Program-made: the position numbers and the translations under genes
The notes under the pieces: generated by a model
Database searches by the model: none
What the model saw: the letters and a program-made list of their open reading frames with translations, nothing else
Told to the model about the DNA's origin: nothing
Shown: positions 60,645 to 64,000 of the stretch, in pieces
Layout of the letters: each line of letters begins with the position of its first letter
How positions within the stretch are numbered: position 1 is the stretch's first letter
DNA from: Spirochaetaceae bacterium
GTDB lineage: Bacteria > Spirochaetota > Spirochaetia > Treponematales > Rectinemataceae
Length of the DNA: 64,000 nucleotides
Direction of reading: 5' to 3'
NCBI GenBank assembly: GCA_025355995.1
Contig: JANXYQ010000129.1
Location: 1 to 64,000 of the forward strand

Positions 60645-61466
60645 ATGCTCCTGTATTCTGGCCGAGGCATTCCCTTCGTAATGCCTCCGGAGGACGCCGA
60701 TTCCCTAGCTGACTGGTTCGAGGCCGAGTATCCGGAGGAGTTCTGCGCGAGCATGAGCTTCGAGCCCGACTTCGTGGACTCGCTCTGCGCTGCGGGCTTC
60801 ATTCCGATGGCGATGAACGACGGGGGCGAGGATGAGTACCTCATCCCCAAGCTCCACGCCGTACGCTCGGTGATGGAACCCCGCGATATCGCCGTGACGC
60901 GCACCGCGCGCCGCGAGAGCTCCCGCTATTCCTTCGGCCTAGACGCGCGCTTCGGCGAGGTGCTCGAGGCCTGCGTAGCGACGCACGGGGACGATTGGCT
61001 CCGCCCGCCCCTGCAAGCCGCCTGGATGGAGCTCTTCCGCACCAGGCAGGAAAGGCGCTGCCGCTTCGCCTCGATGGAGCTCTACTCGCGCTCCGGGCCG
61101 GCAGGCCCCGACGGACGGCTCGTCGCTCGCGACATGGAACTTGTTGCGGGCGAGATCGGGGTCTTCGTGGGATCCTGTTACACGAGCCTGACGGGCTTCC
61201 GCCGCGAATCGGGCTCCGGGACGGTGCAGCTCGTCGCGGCCGCGCGGTTTCTCGAGGCCTCGGGCGTGGCGCTCTGGGACCTCGGCATGCCGCTCGACTA
61301 CAAGGCTACGATAGGAGCGCATAACGTGTCGCGCGGGGAATTCTCTGCCCTTTTCCGCTCTGCGCGCGGGAGGGCTCCTCGGCTGGATGCCGGTCCCTTC
61401 CCCGCGCGGGACCTCATCGATCGCCGCGCCTCTGTCCCGCTGGGCGCCTGCCCTACCGCTCCCTGA
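60645..61466 (+). CDS. Aat-like leucyl/phenylalanyl-tRNA-protein transferase family protein
   Basis: A protein of 273 aa from ATG 60645; the upstream frame overlaps the previous gene and is a shadow. C-terminal GNAT-like fold of Aat: ELVAGEIGVFVGSCYTSLTG, LVAAARFLEASGVALWDLGM, YKATIGAHNVSRGEFSALF. The N-terminal part has FVMPPEDADSLADWFEAEYP and AGFIPMAMNDGGEDEYLIPK, like the opening of Aat but longer. Aat adds Leu or Phe to the N-terminus of proteins for degradation. Residues differ from E. coli Aat, so substrate use may differ. Its end overlaps the convergent VWA gene by 14 bases. Confidence 0.78.
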   Translation: MLLYSGRGIPFVMPPEDADSLADWFEAEYPEEFCASMSFEPDFVDSLCAAGFIPMAMNDGGEDEYLIPKLHAVRSVMEPRDIAVTRTARRESSRYSFGLDARFGEVLEACVATHGDDWLRPPLQAAWMELFRTRQERRCRFASMELYSRSGPAGPDGRLVARDMELVAGEIGVFVGSCYTSLTGFRRESGSGTVQLVAAARFLEASGVALWDLGMPLDYKATIGAHNVSRGEFSALFRSARGRAPRLDAGPFPARDLIDRRASVPLGACPTAP

Positions 61467-63015
61467 CGCCGTTCACGAATTCGGTCTCGAGCCTGGAGCT
61501 CCCGCCGTCCAGGGAGAGGGCGCCCCAAACGACGTCCCGCTCGAGCTCTTTCCCGGTGGCTACCTCGAGGAGCCGCGACACGGTCTCGGACATGGCTCCG
61601 TCGCCGTAGACGGCGGTCCTCGAGAGGACGAGGTGGCTCGCGCCCGCCGAGGCGGCCGTCGCGACCGCCGCCGCGTCTGTCGACGCGGGGAAGACCCTCG
61701 CCCCGAGGGAGGCGATCCTGGCGTCGGGAGCGATGGACGCGAGTAGCCGTTCCTCGATCGAGGCCTTTTCCCGGGATGCCCGGCTCGGGTCGGTCGCCTC
61801 CGCCAGGGCGAGGATTCGCAGGGCAGCCCCGCTCGCCGCCAGGGAAGCGACCTTGCGCGCCTCGTTCTCGAACTCTTCGTGGGAGGGGTTGGGCGGCGTT
61901 ATCGACGCGGGCTCGATTATCGCGTCCAGCTCGATGCCGCGAAGCCCAGCCTCGAGGGCGAAATCGGAGAAGCCGATCTTGCCCCTCGGCTCGGGGTGGG
62001 GGGGAGCGTCGCCGACGAGCACGATTTGGCGCCTATCCGCCTGCCAGTCGAATTCGGTGGCCGCGGCGAGCAGGGCCTCGTACACGGCCTCGGGTATATC
62101 TCCCCCGCCCCACACCGAGATGCTCTTCAGGCTGCGCTCGAAGGCCGAGATGTCGGACGTGAAGGGGTATTTCCGCGTGATGTACTCCTCTGGCCAATAA
62201 TCCTTATAGAGCATCAGGCCGACGCGGAAGCTCTTGAAGCCGGCGACTCGCGAGCGGATTATCGGCCCGAGATTCTTCTTGATGTCCTCGATGTACGGAT
62301 CCATGCTCTGGGTCGTATCGAGGCAGACGACGAGGTCGAGGGTCTTGCCGGGATCGGCCTCGATGGCCTCGCCGATCTTGGCCGAAGTGCGGTCGTCGGG
62401 AGGCGGCGTCGCCTCCCGGGGCTGCTCCTGCGGCGGGGGAGGGGCCGCGGCTGGCGGCGGGGGCAGGGCGGCCGTCGAAATGGCTATCTGGTATGGGTTG
62501 TCGGCGAATGCGCCCGAGTAGTCGGCGTAGGGTTTCGCGAAGGCGCGAATGTTGATGAAGGTGCCCTTGCCCACCGACACCGCTCCAGAGCGGCTCCAGG
62601 GGTAGCCGTATACGAGGACCGGGGGCACGAGTATCCGGAAGGCCGAGCCGAAGGAAGGGTCCGGCAGCGGGGTCGAGGAGATCAGCGAATAGAGCTTGCT
62701 CGTCGGCGGCAGGGCCTTGCCGTTGAGCATGCGCTTTTCCTTCCCGTTGACCTCGTTGTACTCCGGGGCTCGATAGGCGAAATTATCCGCCTTCATCGCC
62801 GGGTCCTTGGTCGATTCGGTGAGCAGCACGGAAACGAGCCCGGGCTTCTTGCGGACGAAGAGGTCGTAGCCTCCGTCGGCCCGGGCCTCGATGCGGACGT
62901 CGCTCGGGCCGATCGCTAGTCCCTGCGCCGACGAGGTCGCCGGCAGGCCCGTCGCGCAGAGGGCGCCGAGCAGGGCAGCGGCGAGGAAGTGGGCGCTCGG
63001 TCGGCTCGATCTCAC
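61453..63015 (-). CDS. exported von Willebrand factor A domain protein
   Basis: A protein of 520 aa; ATG 63015. A signal peptide (about 1-30, ending ATSSAQG) is followed by a beta-rich region (31-180) and a Pro/Ala linker (about 185-210). The VWA domain spans about 225-420: LDLVVCLDTTQSMDPYIEDI with a MIDAS variant DTTQS instead of DxSxS, SVWGGGDIPEAVYEALLAAA and QIVLVGDAPPHPEP. It likely works in the periplasm or at the cell surface in metal-dependent binding. The MIDAS Thr-for-Ser position is still compatible with metal binding. The frame is consistent throughout. Confidence 0.85.
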   Translation of the reverse strand: MRSSRPSAHFLAAALLGALCATGLPATSSAQGLAIGPSDVRIEARADGGYDLFVRKKPGLVSVLLTESTKDPAMKADNFAYRAPEYNEVNGKEKRMLNGKALPPTSKLYSLISSTPLPDPSFGSAFRILVPPVLVYGYPWSRSGAVSVGKGTFINIRAFAKPYADYSGAFADNPYQIAISTAALPPPPAAAPPPPQEQPREATPPPDDRTSAKIGEAIEADPGKTLDLVVCLDTTQSMDPYIEDIKKNLGPIIRSRVAGFKSFRVGLMLYKDYWPEEYITRKYPFTSDISAFERSLKSISVWGGGDIPEAVYEALLAAATEFDWQADRRQIVLVGDAPPHPEPRGKIGFSDFALEAGLRGIELDAIIEPASITPPNPSHEEFENEARKVASLAASGAALRILALAEATDPSRASREKASIEERLLASIAPDARIASLGARVFPASTDAAAVATAASAGASHLVLSRTAVYGDGAMSETVSRLLEVATGKELERDVVWGALSLDGGSSRLETEFVNGVRER

Positions 63016-63116
63016 GCTATATAGATCGGTAGGAGCGGCCGCCGATATTACTAGATCGCTTTACAGCGGCCGCGGCCGCGCGTATCATTTCGTATGGCTG
63101 GACGAGGAGGCGCGAG

Positions 63117-63758
63117 ATGACTGCCGTCGAAGAGTGGCGTTACGAGACCATCGGAAAGGCTGCCTGCGAGGCGCTTCGGCGCTCGGGCTTCGACGCGCGA
63201 TTCGTCCCCAACGGGGCCGAGGCCCTCGAGCTCATCGCCGGCTTCGTGAAGCCGGGCATGAGGGTCGGCTTCGGCGGATCGATGACCCTGCGCGCCATCG
63301 GCGCCCAGGAGAGGGTCAAGCAGCTGGGAGCGGAGCTGCTCGACCACAACGCCCCGGGCCTGGATCCGGGCAAGAAGCTAGAGATACTCCGCGGGCAGCT
63401 CACCTGCGACCTCTTCCTCTCGAGCTCCAACGCGGTGACCATGGAAGGCGACATCGTGAACGTGGACGGCAACGGCAACAGGGTCGCGGCGCTGGCCTTC
63501 GGGCCCAAGAAGACGATCGTCGTCGTCGGCGCGAACAAGATCGTGCGCGACCTGGACGAGGCCCTGGCCCGGCTCGAGACCACGGCCTCGCCAATGAACA
63601 ACAAGAGACTCGACCGCCCCAACCCCTGCGTCAAGACGGGAACCTGCGAGGATTGCCGGCTCGAGACGAGGATATGCCGCATATACCAGATACTCAGGCG
63701 CAAGCCGAGCCTCTCGGATTTCACGGTCATCGTCGTAGGGGAAAGCCTGGGCTTCTGA
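63117..63758 (+). CDS. LUD domain protein
   Basis: A protein of 213 aa; ATG 63117 after GAGGAGGCG. Lactate-utilisation (LUD, YkgG/LutC-like) domain: GKAACEALRRSGFDARFVPN, GMRVGFGGSMTLRAIG, LTCDLFLSSSNAVTMEGDIV, NVDGNGNRVAALAFGPKKTI, VVGANKIVRDLDEALARL. A C-terminal Cys run (NPCVKTGTCEDCRLETRICR) could hold a metal. LUD-domain proteins are often redox-related; no lutA or lutB is beside it. Stand-alone function unknown. Confidence 0.88.
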   Translation: MTAVEEWRYETIGKAACEALRRSGFDARFVPNGAEALELIAGFVKPGMRVGFGGSMTLRAIGAQERVKQLGAELLDHNAPGLDPGKKLEILRGQLTCDLFLSSSNAVTMEGDIVNVDGNGNRVAALAFGPKKTIVVVGANKIVRDLDEALARLETTASPMNNKRLDRPNPCVKTGTCEDCRLETRICRIYQILRRKPSLSDFTVIVVGESLGF

Positions 63759-63765
63759 AGCCCAT

Positions 63766-64000
63766 TCATCGCGCCGGTATGAAATCCTCCCGCAGCGCGG
63801 CGCCGTCCTTGTCGCGGAAGGCGAGGGCGATGCCCGCGGAGCTGACATCGAGGTCGAGCCGGCCGTAGACGCCGCCCTTGAACCACAGCGATGCCGGCGA
63901 ATGGTGGGTGGGCTCGACGTCGAGGATGCCTCCCATCGTGCCTATCACGGCGTAGGTCACGCCGTTCTTCTTCAAGAGCTCCATGTCGTGGTCGTGTCCC
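63766..64000 (-). CDS. metallophosphoesterase, C-terminal end (partial)
   Basis: The visible part starts beyond the window. It reads GHDHDMELLKKNGVTYAVIG then TMGGILDVEPTHHSPASLWF. GHDHD is the C-terminal metal-binding element of calcineurin-like phosphoesterases, followed by the usual short beta-strands to the end (stop at 63766). The catalytic N-terminal part is outside, so activity cannot be judged. Confidence 0.6.
   Translation of the reverse strand, partial: GHDHDMELLKKNGVTYAVIGTMGGILDVEPTHHSPASLWFKGGVYGRLDLDVSSAGIALAFRDKDGAALREDFIPAR

Overview
The window is about 64 kb of GC-rich chromosomal DNA that reads best as a spirochaete, probably a free-living or environmental member of the Spirochaetales. 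The evidence is indirect but consistent: a FlaA-type (periplasmic flagellar sheath) domain, FliG- and MotA-like soluble proteins, several Sec-exported beta-barrel outer membrane proteins, many lipoproteins, a lysine/alanine-repeat histone-like protein, a fused cyclophilin-FKBP immunophilin, and bactofilin with an M23 peptidase. No rRNA or taxonomic marker is present, so the assignment is an inference.

Region 1 (1-8 kb) holds a decayed chemoreceptor, the FliG/MotA-like pair, two intact outer membrane proteins, the histone-like gene, a broken HepT-like toxin gene and a broken third outer membrane protein. Region 2 (8-13 kb) holds a PTS EIIA-like gene and then a vitamin B12 block: a FlaA-like protein ending in a TonB C-terminal domain, a cobalamin riboswitch, a BtuB-type receptor and a beta-propeller lipoprotein that could play the role of BtuG. 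Region 3 (13-39.9 kb) is mostly housekeeping: rlmE, a BFN-UVR protein, htpG, an MBL hydrolase, an M23/bactofilin/YaaR/RicT run, immunophilin, dCMP deaminase, an alpha-amylase, a ferredoxin-flavodoxin, a YmdB-like phosphoesterase with altered metal ligands, DJ-1, a frameshifted hydrolase with a divergent TetR regulator, a ROK-Ppx-Ppk polyphosphate operon, an ABC-F ATPase and small membrane proteins or lipoproteins.

Region 4 (39.9-59.4 kb) is accessory. It starts at an initiator tRNA-Met gene. The tRNA 3' end with its downstream terminator is repeated as a 121-bp direct repeat at 49.24 kb, and a shortened copy lies at 59.36 kb. Between copies one and two is a tight four-gene operon: UvrD-like helicase, PD-(D/E)XK nuclease, type III Mod, type III Res. 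An IS3 relic follows. The nuclease domain and its probable Fe-S cysteines are divided between the helicase and the next gene, and the Mod target-recognition segment is strikingly AT-rich. I regard this operon as the main candidate for a little-described defence system. Between copies two and three lie a PIF1-like helicase, a TldD/TldE pair, a DUF362 ferredoxin protein, a DMT transporter, an MFS transporter and much decayed sequence.

Region 5 (59.5-64 kb) returns to ordinary dense coding: a nitronate monooxygenase-like flavoprotein, an Aat-like transferase, an exported VWA protein, an LUD-domain protein and the end of a metallophosphoesterase that continues past the window.
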